Source of the DNA: Schlegelella_A sp031360885
GTDB taxonomy: Bacteria > Pseudomonadota > Gammaproteobacteria > Burkholderiales > Burkholderiaceae_C
Direction: 5' to 3'
Assembly: GCA_031360885.1 (NCBI GenBank)
Contig: JANMCC010000094.1
Location: 1 to 64,000 of the forward strand
DNA length: 64,000 bases
The first letter of the stretch is position 1, and each line of letters begins with the position of its first letter. This document shows, one piece after another, positions 19,986 through 28,272 of this stretch. A program made the position numbers and the translations under genes. The notes below the pieces were generated by a model, which saw only the letters and a program-made list of their open reading frames with translations, was not told the DNA's origin and did not search any database.

Positions 19986-21680
19986 TCAGGCGTCCCTCTT
20001 CGACGCGGCCTTGCCGGCATCGCCAAGGGGCGGCGCCGCGGTCGCGCGGTCGACGATCGCTTGCGCTTCCTTCATGATTTGCTTCAAGTGGTCGGCGCCG
20101 GCAAAGCTCTCGGCGTAGATCTTGTAGATGTCTTCGGTGCCCGAAGGTCGGGCCGCGAACCAGCCGCTCTTTGCGATCACCTTGATGCCGCCGATGTCGG
20201 CGCCATTGCCGGGCGCTTTGCTGAGAACCGCGTCGATCCTTTCCCCGGCGAGCTCGCTCGCGCCGAGTTGCTCCGGAGTCAGCGACGCGAGCTGCTTCTT
20301 CTGCCGGACGGTCGCGGGCGCCTCGACCCGATCGGTCAGCGGGCTGCCGAATTCCTGTGCCAGCTCGGCGTAGAGCTGGCCCGGATCGCGACCGCGGCGC
20401 GCGGTGATCTCGGCGGCGAGCAATGCCGGCGCGAGGCCATCCTTGTCGGTGGTCCAGACCGTCCCGTCGCGGCGCAGGAACGAGGCCCCCGCGCTTTCCT
20501 CGCCGCCGAAGCCGAGCGAGCCGTCGAACAGGCCGTCGGCGAACCACTTGAAGCCGACCGGCACTTCGTAGAGCTTGCGGCCGAGCCGCTTCGTCACGAG
20601 GTCGATGAGGCGGGTGCTGACGACCGTCTTGCCGACGGCAGCTTGGGCCGCCCAGTGCGACCGGTGCCGGAACAGGTAGTCGATGGCGACGGCGAGGTAG
20701 TGATTCGGAGCGAGCAATCCGGCCTTCGAGGTGACGATGCCATGGCGATCGTGATCGGTGTCGCAGGCGAATGCGATGTCGAAGCGGTCCTTGATGTCGA
20801 GCAGGCGCCGCATCGCGTACGGCGACGAGGGGTCCATGCGGATCTGCCCGTCCCAGTCGAGAGTCATGAAGCGGAAGGTCGCATCGACCGCGTCGCTCAC
20901 GACCGTCAGCTCGAGCTGGTAGTGCTCGGCGATACGCGCCCAGTAGTGCACCCCCGCGCCGCCGAGAGGATCGACGCCGATCCGCACTTTCGCGTGGCGG
21001 ATCGCTTCGAAGTCGATGACGTTGCCCAGGTCGGCGACGTAGCTGCCGATGTAGTCGTGCCGGTGCGTCGTTGCCGCCCGCAGTGCCTCGGCATACGGGA
21101 CGCGCCTCACGCCGCGCATCGACGCTTCGAGGAGACGGTTGGCCGCGGCCTCGATCCATCCGGTGACCTCGGTGCCGGCCGGGCCGCCGTTCGGCGGGTT
21201 GTATTTGAAACCGCCGTCGTCAGGCGGGTTGTGCGAAGGCGTGACGACGATGCCGTCGGCCAGACCCGCCGTTCGGCCGCGGTTATAGACCAAGATGGCA
21301 TGCGAGACGGCGGGCGTCGGTGTGTACTCGTCCTCGGTCGCGAGCATCGTCTCGACCCCGTGTGCGGCCAGCACCTCGAGGGCGCTGGCGCGTGCCGGTT
21401 GCGAGAGCGCGTGCGTGTCTATGCCGAGAAAGAGCGGCCCGTCGATCCCCTGCTTGGCCCGGTACTGGCAGATCGCCTGCGTGATCGCCAGCACGTGCCG
21501 TTCGTTGAACGACACCCCCAAGGACGAGCCGCGGTGGCCCGACGTGCCGAATGCCACGCGCTGCGCCGGCACGGACGGGTCCGGGACTTCCGCGTAGTAC
21601 GCGGTGACCAGCTTGGCGATGTCGACGAGCGCCGATCGCGTTGCCGGCTGTCCGGCGAGCGGGCTGATGCGGGTGGCCAT
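19986..21680 (-). CDS. pgm: Alpha-D-phosphohexomutase, probable phosphoglucomutase
   Basis: About 564 residues. Interconverts glucose 1- and 6-phosphate. Shows the substrate/phosphate motif VAFGTSGHRGSSLGVSF, the active-site phosphoserine in GIVVTPSHNPPDDGGFKYNPP, the Mg-binding loop CDTDHDRHGIV, FGGEESAGASF and the C-terminal phosphate-binding ARPSGTEDIYKIYAESF. ATG 21680 opens with MATRISPLAGQPA. Lies between tal (71 bp upstream) and fbaB (1 bp downstream) in one operon. It would link glycogen/glucose 1-phosphate to the sugar-phosphate pool handled by its neighbours. Confidence 0.93.
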   Translation of the reverse strand: MATRISPLAGQPATRSALVDIAKLVTAYYAEVPDPSVPAQRVAFGTSGHRGSSLGVSFNERHVLAITQAICQYRAKQGIDGPLFLGIDTHALSQPARASALEVLAAHGVETMLATEDEYTPTPAVSHAILVYNRGRTAGLADGIVVTPSHNPPDDGGFKYNPPNGGPAGTEVTGWIEAAANRLLEASMRGVRRVPYAEALRAATTHRHDYIGSYVADLGNVIDFEAIRHAKVRIGVDPLGGAGVHYWARIAEHYQLELTVVSDAVDATFRFMTLDWDGQIRMDPSSPYAMRRLLDIKDRFDIAFACDTDHDRHGIVTSKAGLLAPNHYLAVAIDYLFRHRSHWAAQAAVGKTVVSTRLIDLVTKRLGRKLYEVPVGFKWFADGLFDGSLGFGGEESAGASFLRRDGTVWTTDKDGLAPALLAAEITARRGRDPGQLYAELAQEFGSPLTDRVEAPATVRQKKQLASLTPEQLGASELAGERIDAVLSKAPGNGADIGGIKVIAKSGWFAARPSGTEDIYKIYAESFAGADHLKQIMKEAQAIVDRATAAPPLGDAGKAASKRDA

Positions 21681-21751
21681 GGTTTCCTGCGATTTGACGG
21701 GTGGCTCGGCGCCGAGGTCACTGCGTTGGGCGCTTGCACCCGGCGGCGAGC

Positions 21752-22846
21752 TCACCCCGCGGCCGCTCCGACCAGTTGCGCGCTCTTGGTCTTGATGCCG
21801 GCAAGCAAGCTGTCCCACGACTTCTGGAACGAGTCGCCGCCTTCTCGTTGCAGGCGCACTGCCAGCGCGGCGTCGTCGATGCCGAGCTTTCGATATTCGG
21901 CAATCACCGTTTCGGCATCGCCGCCGTCGACGGGAAGCACGGCATCGACCTTGCCGTGATCGGCGAAGGCCTTCAGCGTCTTGTCCGGAATGGTGTCGAC
22001 GGTGTCCGGTGCGGCGAGCGCCTCGACGTAAATAGTGTCGCGAGCGGAGGGGTCCTTCATCCCCGTGCTCGCCCACAACAGCCGTTGCGGGCGTGCGCCG
22101 GCCGCGGCGAGCCTTTGCCAACGCGGCGAGGCGAGCAGGTCGCGATAGGCCTTGTAGGTCCGCTTCGAGATCGCGATGCCGAGACGGTTTCGATATTCCG
22201 GCGGGACCGCATCCTTCACCGCGACGTCCCATCGGGACACGAAAAGCGACGCCACCGATTCGACCTTCGGATCCAGCCCCGCCGCGACCCGGCGTTCGAT
22301 GCCACGCAGGTAGGCCTCGGCCGCCGCCAGGTACTGCTCGCACGAGAAGAGTAGCGTGACGTTGATCGGCACGCCGGCGAAGACCGATGCTTCGATTGCC
22401 TCGACCCCGGCCGCGGTGCCGGGGATCTTGATGTAGAGGTTGGGACGAGCTGCAGCCGCGCTCAGCCGCGCGGCGGCCTCGGTGGTCCTGGCAGCATCGT
22501 TGACGATGACCGGCGACACCTCCAGCGAGACCCAGCCGTCGACGCCTTGGGTGGCGTCGTGGATCGGGCGAAACAGATCGGCCGCTCGCCTCAGATCGCT
22601 GATCGCGAGCTCGAAGAACAGCTCTTCGCCGGACCTTCCCCGGCCCGCCAACTCGGCGATCTGCTCGTCGTAGAAGTCGCCCGTGCCGATGGCATGCTCG
22701 AAAATCGTCGGGTTCGAGGTCAGCCCGGTGATCGAGTACTCCGCGATGTAGCGTGCCATCGTGCCGTCGCCGAGCATCTCGCGGGTGATGTTGTCGACCC
22801 AGAGGCTCTGGCCGAGGGCGTGAAGCTCTTGCAGATTGGCGTTCAT
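21752..22846 (-). CDS. tal: Transaldolase
   Basis: About 364 residues, of the longer type seen in actinobacteria and cyanobacteria. Moves a dihydroxyacetone unit between sugar phosphates. Visible: SLWVDNITREML, YSITGLTSNPTIFEHAIG, VSLEVSP, the Schiff-base lysine region NLYIKIPGTAAGVEAIE, INVTLLFSCEQY, RLLWASTGMKDP and YVEALAAPDTVDTIP. ATG 22846 is preceded by GGAGAAATC. Second gene of the operon, about 100 bp after gnd. Confidence 0.94.
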   Translation of the reverse strand: MNANLQELHALGQSLWVDNITREMLGDGTMARYIAEYSITGLTSNPTIFEHAIGTGDFYDEQIAELAGRGRSGEELFFELAISDLRRAADLFRPIHDATQGVDGWVSLEVSPVIVNDAARTTEAAARLSAAAARPNLYIKIPGTAAGVEAIEASVFAGVPINVTLLFSCEQYLAAAEAYLRGIERRVAAGLDPKVESVASLFVSRWDVAVKDAVPPEYRNRLGIAISKRTYKAYRDLLASPRWQRLAAAGARPQRLLWASTGMKDPSARDTIYVEALAAPDTVDTIPDKTLKAFADHGKVDAVLPVDGGDAETVIAEYRKLGIDDAALAVRLQREGGDSFQKSWDSLLAGIKTKSAQLVGAAAG

Positions 22847-22948
22847 GATTTCTCCTTCGTCGCGGCGCCGGGCAGCTTGCTGGCGTCGAGTTCAAGCAAG
22901 ATGGCCGTCAGGATGCGCAGCCTGGAGCTTGAAGCGGACATAGCGCGC

Positions 22949-23974
22949 TCATGGCGAGCCCTCGGCTGGCTTTTCGACGTGCCCGCCGAATTCGTGGCGC
23001 ATCGCCGACAAGACCCGATTGGCGAAGTCGGCGCCGCCGCGCGACGCGAACCGTTCGTACAAGGCCGCGCTCAGGACGTGCGTCGGCACGCCTTCGTCGA
23101 TCGCCGCTTCGATCGTCCAGCGCCCTTCGCCCGAGTCGGAGACTCGACCGCCGTAGGCGGCCAGCTTCGGATCTTCGCGCAGAGCGTTGGCGGTCAGGTC
23201 GAGCAGCCACGAACCGATCACGCTGCCTCGACGCCAGACTTCGGCGATCTCGGGCAGGTTCATCTCGTATTGATAGAACTCGGGATTGCGCAGCGGAGTC
23301 GTTTCGGCATCGACGGCGCGCGTCTGCTTGCCGGCGTTGGCGTTGCGAAGGATGTTGAGGCCTTCGGCATAGGCCGCCATGACGCCGTACTCGATGCCGT
23401 TGTGGACCATCTTGACGAAGTGACCGGCGCCGTGCGGGCCGCAATGCAGGAAGCCCTGCTCGGCAGTGGCCACGTCGCCGCTGCGGCCGCGCGTGCGCGC
23501 GGCCGCGTCGACGCCCGGCGCGAGCGCGGCGAAGATCGGGGTCAGGTGGGCGACGATCTCGACCTCGCCGCCGATCATCAGGCAGTAGCCGCGATCTCCG
23601 CCGGCGACGCCGCCGCTGGTGCCGACGTCGACATGGTGGCGGCCCGCTGCGGCGAGCTCGGCAGCGCGGCGAATGTCGTCGCGATAGTGGGAATTGCCGC
23701 CGTCGATGACGATATCGCCGGGATCGAGGTGCGGCGCGAGCTGTGCCAGCTCCTCGTCGACCACTCCCGCAGGCACCATCAACCAGATGGCTCGCGGCCG
23801 GGTCATTTTGGCCACCATGTCGGCGAGCGACGTCGCACCGATAGCACCGTCCCTCTGCGAGGCTGTGACCGCCATGACATGCGTGTCGAAGACCATGCAT
23901 TCATGGCCCTTCCTGAGCAGCCGTCGGACCATGCTTGCGCCCATGCGCCCCAGTCCGATCATCCCCAGCTGCAT
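22949..23974 (-). CDS. gnd: 6-phosphogluconate dehydrogenase, decarboxylating (short YqeC/GndA-like type)
   Basis: About 341 residues. Oxidises 6-phosphogluconate to ribulose 5-phosphate and CO2. Motifs: N-terminal Rossmann MQLGMIGLGRMGASMV, the DIVIDGGNSHY block, VDVGTSGGVAGGDRGYCLMIGG, the catalytic VKMVHNGIEYG and RVSDSGEGRWT. It is the shorter, frequently NAD-dependent form, about 130 residues less than the classical enzyme; cofactor choice is not certain. First gene of the leftward operon. No glucose-6-phosphate dehydrogenase gene is present in the window. Confidence 0.92.
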   Translation of the reverse strand: MQLGMIGLGRMGASMVRRLLRKGHECMVFDTHVMAVTASQRDGAIGATSLADMVAKMTRPRAIWLMVPAGVVDEELAQLAPHLDPGDIVIDGGNSHYRDDIRRAAELAAAGRHHVDVGTSGGVAGGDRGYCLMIGGEVEIVAHLTPIFAALAPGVDAAARTRGRSGDVATAEQGFLHCGPHGAGHFVKMVHNGIEYGVMAAYAEGLNILRNANAGKQTRAVDAETTPLRNPEFYQYEMNLPEIAEVWRRGSVIGSWLLDLTANALREDPKLAAYGGRVSDSGEGRWTIEAAIDEGVPTHVLSAALYERFASRGGADFANRVLSAMRHEFGGHVEKPAEGSP

Positions 23975-24075
23975 CGTCGCTCTCCGTAGAGATTCGGTTG
24001 TAGGCCCAGCTTCCGAAGCTAGCGCCTGGACCGCTGAGCGACCAGCAGCGATGACGCGTTATCCCCGTAGGAGGT

Positions 24076-24447
24076 ATGCCCGAACGATGGCATCGCGTTC
24101 TACTTGATGTGTCCCAGCGCACAGACACTGCCGCGATCCAGTCGTATCGTCTCCTCATGTTCGTCGTGGCAGCCCCCGTTTCGCTCGCGCACCTCGCGCA
24201 GATGAGCGTTGCCCATGCGCCCGAAGGCAAGGGCTGGGCCACCTCGGCACTCGGTTCGGCCGCGGACACGCGCCCGCTGGATTCGCTGGATCTGGGCGCC
24301 CACCTCGACCGCTGCCGGCGCTCCCGGGGGACGCTTTTCCCGGCGCTCTGCCTCGCCGACGCGGTGGAAAGCTTCCTCGCGCCTCGCATGTTCACGACCC
24401 TCGCCGCGGTCGCGCTCGTGATCGGCGCGGGATTCGGCGTGCTGTAG
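24076..24447 (+). CDS. Hypothetical protein with C-terminal membrane segment
   Basis: About 123 codons between the divergent gnd and CBS genes. I recognise no family. The C-terminal RMFTTLAAVALVIGAGFGVL would be a single membrane helix. AGGAGGT abuts the ATG with no spacer, which is too close, so translation may begin further in, for instance at the ATG at 24157. An overlapping minus-strand frame is also open. It may be a real small gene of the island or a chance frame. Confidence 0.35.
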   Translation: MPERWHRVLLDVSQRTDTAAIQSYRLLMFVVAAPVSLAHLAQMSVAHAPEGKGWATSALGSAADTRPLDSLDLGAHLDRCRRSRGTLFPALCLADAVESFLAPRMFTTLAAVALVIGAGFGVL

Positions 24448-24461
24448 GGCACCAGGCTCTC

Positions 24462-24923
24462 ATGCGAATCGGCGAAATTTGCTCGCGCTCGGTGGTCACC
24501 TGTCAGCGTGGCATCAGCGCCTTCGAACTCGCCCGACTAATGCGCGATCACCACGTCGGCGACGTGATCGTCGTCGACGAGGCCGCGGGCGTTGTAACCC
24601 CGATCGGCGTCGTGACCGACCGCGACCTGGTCGTCGAGGTGATGGCCAAGGGAGTCCATCCCGAGCGCCTGCGGGCCGAGGACCTGATCTCCGTCGAGAT
24701 CGTCACGGCATTCGAGTCCGAGCTCGTGTACGACGCGATCTGGCACATGCGCGGCAAGGGCATCCGCAGATTGCCGGTGGTCGATGCGCACAACCATCTT
24801 GTCGGAGTTCTGACGGCGGACGACGTGACGAGGTTTCTGGTGGAGGAGCTGACCGAAGTCACCCGCATACCGCTTCAGCAGACCAGGCGGGAAGAAGCGA
24901 CACGCGACGTCGTGGCGCCCTGA
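24462..24923 (+). CDS. CBS-domain protein
   Basis: About 153 residues with a tandem CBS pair (Bateman module): first CBS at roughly residues 5-62 (GDVIVVDE, PIGVVTDRDLVVEV), second at about 75-132 (GIRRLPVVDAHNHLVGVLTADDVTRFL). Such stand-alone modules bind adenine nucleotides and usually sense energy state for a partner protein. It stands 332 bp upstream of phosphoketolase on the same strand. No effector domain is fused, so the partner is unknown. Confidence 0.88.
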   Translation: MRIGEICSRSVVTCQRGISAFELARLMRDHHVGDVIVVDEAAGVVTPIGVVTDRDLVVEVMAKGVHPERLRAEDLISVEIVTAFESELVYDAIWHMRGKGIRRLPVVDAHNHLVGVLTADDVTRFLVEELTEVTRIPLQQTRREEATRDVVAP

Positions 24924-25255
24924 CCGGCTCGAATCGGTTGTCGTGTCGGGGCGCACCGACTCAGCGCTGGGTTGAGCAATGTGCTGACCCAAGGGTTCGG
25001 CGAATATCTGCGCCGCCGCCGCGCCCTGAAGCACTTCGGTCGCCACCCGCTGCTGGATGCGCTCGGCCGCCATGGCTCTGCGCAAGCCTTGCCCTAGCAT
25101 CTGGCCGGATATCCGGAGCAGGCCGCCCCACGCCGACATCCGTCGTCTTCTCCAGGCGCCCCAGCCGGCAAGGACGGTGCATATGTGGGCGGCAGCCGGA
25201 GCCGGGTGTGTGTCACCGCACAGACCTGGCGGCGCTGTTCCGTCAGAGTCTGTCG
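24924..25255. other. 332-bp gap upstream of the phosphoketolase gene
   Basis: No gene is recognised. A short plus-strand open stretch from about 24974 to 25098 (LSNVLTQGFGEYLRRRRALK and onward to a stop) looks like the tail of a lost gene but has no start or known relative. The phosphoketolase promoter presumably lies here; I see no clear -35/-10 pair. Confidence 0.3.
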
Positions 25256-27649
25256 ATGAACGCCCCCGTTCCGCCTACCGTGCAGATGAGCCCTGCACTT
25301 TCGCCCGACCTCCTCCGCAAGATGGACGCGTACTGGCGCGCTGCCAACTACCTCTCGGTCGGGCAGATCTATCTGCAGGACAACCCGCTACTTGAGTCCC
25401 CGCTCCGCCTCGAGCATGTCAAACCCCGTCTGCTCGGGCATTGGGGCACGACCCCCGGTCTGAACTTTCTCTACGTCCATCTCAACAGGCTGATCAAGGC
25501 GAACGATCTCAACATGATGTACGTCATCGGCCCCGGCCATGGCGGACCGGGGATCGTGGCGCAGAGCTATCTGGAAGGGTCCTACACCGAGCACTACCCG
25601 GCGATCGAGCGCAGCCGCACCGGGCTTCAGCGACTCTTCCGCCAGTTCTCATGGCCATACGGCATCCCGAGTCACGTCTCACCGGAGACTCCCGGCTCCA
25701 TTCATGAAGGTGGAGAGCTTGGCTATTCGTTGGTCCACGCTTACGGGGCCGCCTTCGACAACCCGGATCTGATCGTCGCCTGCGTCGTCGGCGACGGCGA
25801 GGCGGAGACGGCCGTGCTGGCCACCAGCTGGCACTCCAATAAATTCCTCAATCCCGCCCGCGACGGCGCGGTGCTGCCGATCCTTCACCTCAACGGCTTC
25901 AAGATCGCCAATCCGACAGTCCTGGCCCGAATCAGCCGCCAGGAGCTGACGGACTTGCTGCGCGGCTACGGCCACGAGCCCTACTTCGTCGAAGGCCATG
26001 ATCCGGCGCTGGTACACCAGTCTCTTGCAGCAACGCTCGACACCGTCTTGGCCGAAATTGGCCGAATCCAGATCGCCGCGCGGTCTGCCGGCGACACGAA
26101 AAGCCCCGAGCGGCCGCGCTGGCCGATGATCGTATTCCGCACACCGAAGGGCTGGACGGGACCGAAATTCGTCGACGGCAGGCCCGTGGAAGGAACTTGG
26201 CGCGCGCATCAGGTTCCGATCGCCGATTTCAAGAAGCCGGAACATCTGACGCAGCTCGAGGACTGGCTCAAGAGCTATCGGCCACAGGAACTGTTCGACG
26301 ACCGCGGCAAGTTCCGCGAGGAGTTCGCCGAGCTCGCGCCGACTGGGCATCGCCGCATGGGTTGCAACCCGCACGCCAATGGCGGCGAGCTGCTGCAGCC
26401 GCTGTCGATGCCGCACTTTCGCGACTACGCGGTGACGGTGCTCGAGCCCGGCGGCATCCAGGCGGAAGCAACGCGGGTGCTCGGGAAATTCCTGCGCGAC
26501 GTGATGAGGCTCAATCTCGACAAGCGGAACTTCCGTCTCTTCGGTCCCGACGAGACCGCCTCGAACAGGCTGGAAGCTGTCTACGAGGTCTCCGGCAAAA
26601 CCTGGATGGCCGACATCGAAGAGGTCGATGTCGATCTGAGCGTCGACGGCCGCGTGATGGAAGTGCTGAGCGAAAACATGTGCGAAGGCTGGCTCGAGGG
26701 CTACCTGCTGACGGGACGCCACGGCCTCTTCTCGTGCTACGAAGCCTTCGTCCACATCATCGATTCGATGTTCAACCAGCATGCCAAGTGGCTGAAGGTG
26801 AGCCGCAAGATCCCGTGGAGGAAGCCCATCGCGTCGTTGAACTACCTGCTCACTTCGCACGTCTGGCGCCAGGACCACAACGGCTTTTCGCACCAGGATC
26901 CCGGCTTCATCGATCACGTCGCCAACAAGAAGTCCGACGTCGTTCGCATCTATCTGCCGCCCGATGCCAACTGCCTGCTGTCGGTCGCCGACCACTGCCT
27001 GCGCAGCCGCAACTACGTCAATCTGATCATTGCCGGCAAGCAGCCGGAATGGCAGTGGCTCGACATGGATTCGGCCGTCCGCCACTGCACCGCCGGCGCC
27101 GGAATCTGGCAATGGGCCAGCAACGACGCCGGCGAACCCGACGTGGTGATGGCCTGCGCCGGCGATGTACCGACGCTCGAGACGCTCGCCGCGGTCACCT
27201 TGTTGCGAGAGTACGTCCCCGATATTCGCGTTCGTGTCGTCAACGTCGTCGACCTGATGGTGCTGCAACCTCCGTCCGAGCATCCGCACGGTCTCGAAGA
27301 CCTCGACTTCGACGCGTTGTTCACCACGGACAAGCCGGTGATCTTCGCCTTTCACGGCTATCCGGCCATGATCCACAAGCTGACCTACCGCCGGCGCAAC
27401 CACGACAACATTCATGTCCGCGGCTACAAGGAGGAAGGCACCACCACCACCGCCTTCGACATGGTCGTGCTGAACAACCTCGACCGTTATCAGCTCGCCC
27501 TCGATGCCATCACACGAATTGCGAGGTTGAGCGGCCAGGTGGAGGCTGCGCGGGCGCGTTACTGGGAGACCATGGAGCGACACAAGCTCTACATCAGCGA
27601 GCATGGCGACGACATGCCGGAGATCCTCGACTGGCGCTGGAAGGCATGA
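25256..27649 (+). CDS. xfp: Phosphoketolase
   Basis: About 797 residues, the normal length. Thiamine-diphosphate enzyme that splits xylulose 5-phosphate and/or fructose 6-phosphate with phosphate into acetyl phosphate plus glyceraldehyde 3-phosphate or erythrose 4-phosphate. Family blocks: WGTTPGLNFLYVHLNRLI, GPGHGGPGIVAQSYLEGSY, the ThDP/Mg motif VVGDGEAETAVLATSWHSNK, FKIANPTVLARIS and FSHQDPGFIDHVANKK. ATG 25256 gives the usual N-terminus, though its Shine-Dalgarno is weak. The stop overlaps the ATG of the deleted acetate kinase, the classical xfp-ackA pairing. It draws on substrates made by the divergent gnd-tal-tkt operon. Confidence 0.96.
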   Translation: MNAPVPPTVQMSPALSPDLLRKMDAYWRAANYLSVGQIYLQDNPLLESPLRLEHVKPRLLGHWGTTPGLNFLYVHLNRLIKANDLNMMYVIGPGHGGPGIVAQSYLEGSYTEHYPAIERSRTGLQRLFRQFSWPYGIPSHVSPETPGSIHEGGELGYSLVHAYGAAFDNPDLIVACVVGDGEAETAVLATSWHSNKFLNPARDGAVLPILHLNGFKIANPTVLARISRQELTDLLRGYGHEPYFVEGHDPALVHQSLAATLDTVLAEIGRIQIAARSAGDTKSPERPRWPMIVFRTPKGWTGPKFVDGRPVEGTWRAHQVPIADFKKPEHLTQLEDWLKSYRPQELFDDRGKFREEFAELAPTGHRRMGCNPHANGGELLQPLSMPHFRDYAVTVLEPGGIQAEATRVLGKFLRDVMRLNLDKRNFRLFGPDETASNRLEAVYEVSGKTWMADIEEVDVDLSVDGRVMEVLSENMCEGWLEGYLLTGRHGLFSCYEAFVHIIDSMFNQHAKWLKVSRKIPWRKPIASLNYLLTSHVWRQDHNGFSHQDPGFIDHVANKKSDVVRIYLPPDANCLLSVADHCLRSRNYVNLIIAGKQPEWQWLDMDSAVRHCTAGAGIWQWASNDAGEPDVVMACAGDVPTLETLAAVTLLREYVPDIRVRVVNVVDLMVLQPPSEHPHGLEDLDFDALFTTDKPVIFAFHGYPAMIHKLTYRRRNHDNIHVRGYKEEGTTTTAFDMVVLNNLDRYQLALDAITRIARLSGQVEAARARYWETMERHKLYISEHGDDMPEILDWRWKA

Positions 27650-28272
27650 ACGAAATGGGGGGTTCGGGATCGGCGAGCCCGGGCCCCGCAGCCGAGTTGA
27701 CAGTGCTCGCGCTGAACAGCGGCTCCTCCTCGCTCAAGTTCGGCTTGACGCCCGCGGGCGGCCTGATCATGGGCACGCGCAGCGGCGATCTCGATCCGGG
27801 TGTTCTGATCTACCTCATGCGTCAGAAGAAGCTCGATGCGGACAAGGTCGAGGAGCTGGTCGACCGTCGTTCCGGTCTGCTCGGGATTCCCGGCATCGGC
27901 AGCGACATGCGGCAGCTGCACGAAGCCGGCGCGTCGAACGCCGACGCACGGCTCGCCATCGAGATGTTCTTCTACGCGGTGCGCAAGCAGATCGCCGGAA
28001 TGATCGCTGCGCTCGATGGCGTCGACGAGATCGTCTTCACGGGCGGCATCGGCGAAAACGTTGCGGTCGTCCGCGCTGGGATCTGCAAGGGCCTGGCGTG
28101 GATCGGCGTCAGTCTCGACACAGCTCGGAACCGGTCCTCGAGCAACCCCATCAACGCCGCCGCTTCGCGCTGCAAGGTTCAGGTGCTCGTCTCGCAGGAA
28201 GACAAGCAGATCGCCCGCCATACGTGGGCGCTGGTCGCACGAAGTGCGATGCCAAGCTACATTGATTCGTGA
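27646..28272 (+). pseudogene. ackA: Acetate kinase with large in-frame internal deletion
   Basis: About 208 codons against ~400 for the family. The N-terminal phosphate-binding strand VLALNSGSSSLKFGL is followed at about residue 37 by GGLIMGTRSGDLDPG, which in normal AckA lies near residue 235. The remainder (ESGLLGI-like SGLLGIPGIGSDMR, VFTGGIGENVAVVR, QEDKQIARHT) is colinear to the C-terminus. Roughly 190-200 residues are gone without loss of frame, including the regions carrying Arg91 and His180 of the Methanosarcina enzyme. The reading frame is intact and coupled to xfp (ATGA) and to the next gene (GTGA), but acetate kinase activity is unlikely. Confidence 0.85.

Noticed and set aside
24537..25139. 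Minus-strand 200-codon frame opposite the CBS gene and its downstream gap
   Set aside because: The part opposite the CBS gene is a shadow; the remainder has no recognisable motif, although part of the gap may be a decayed gene.
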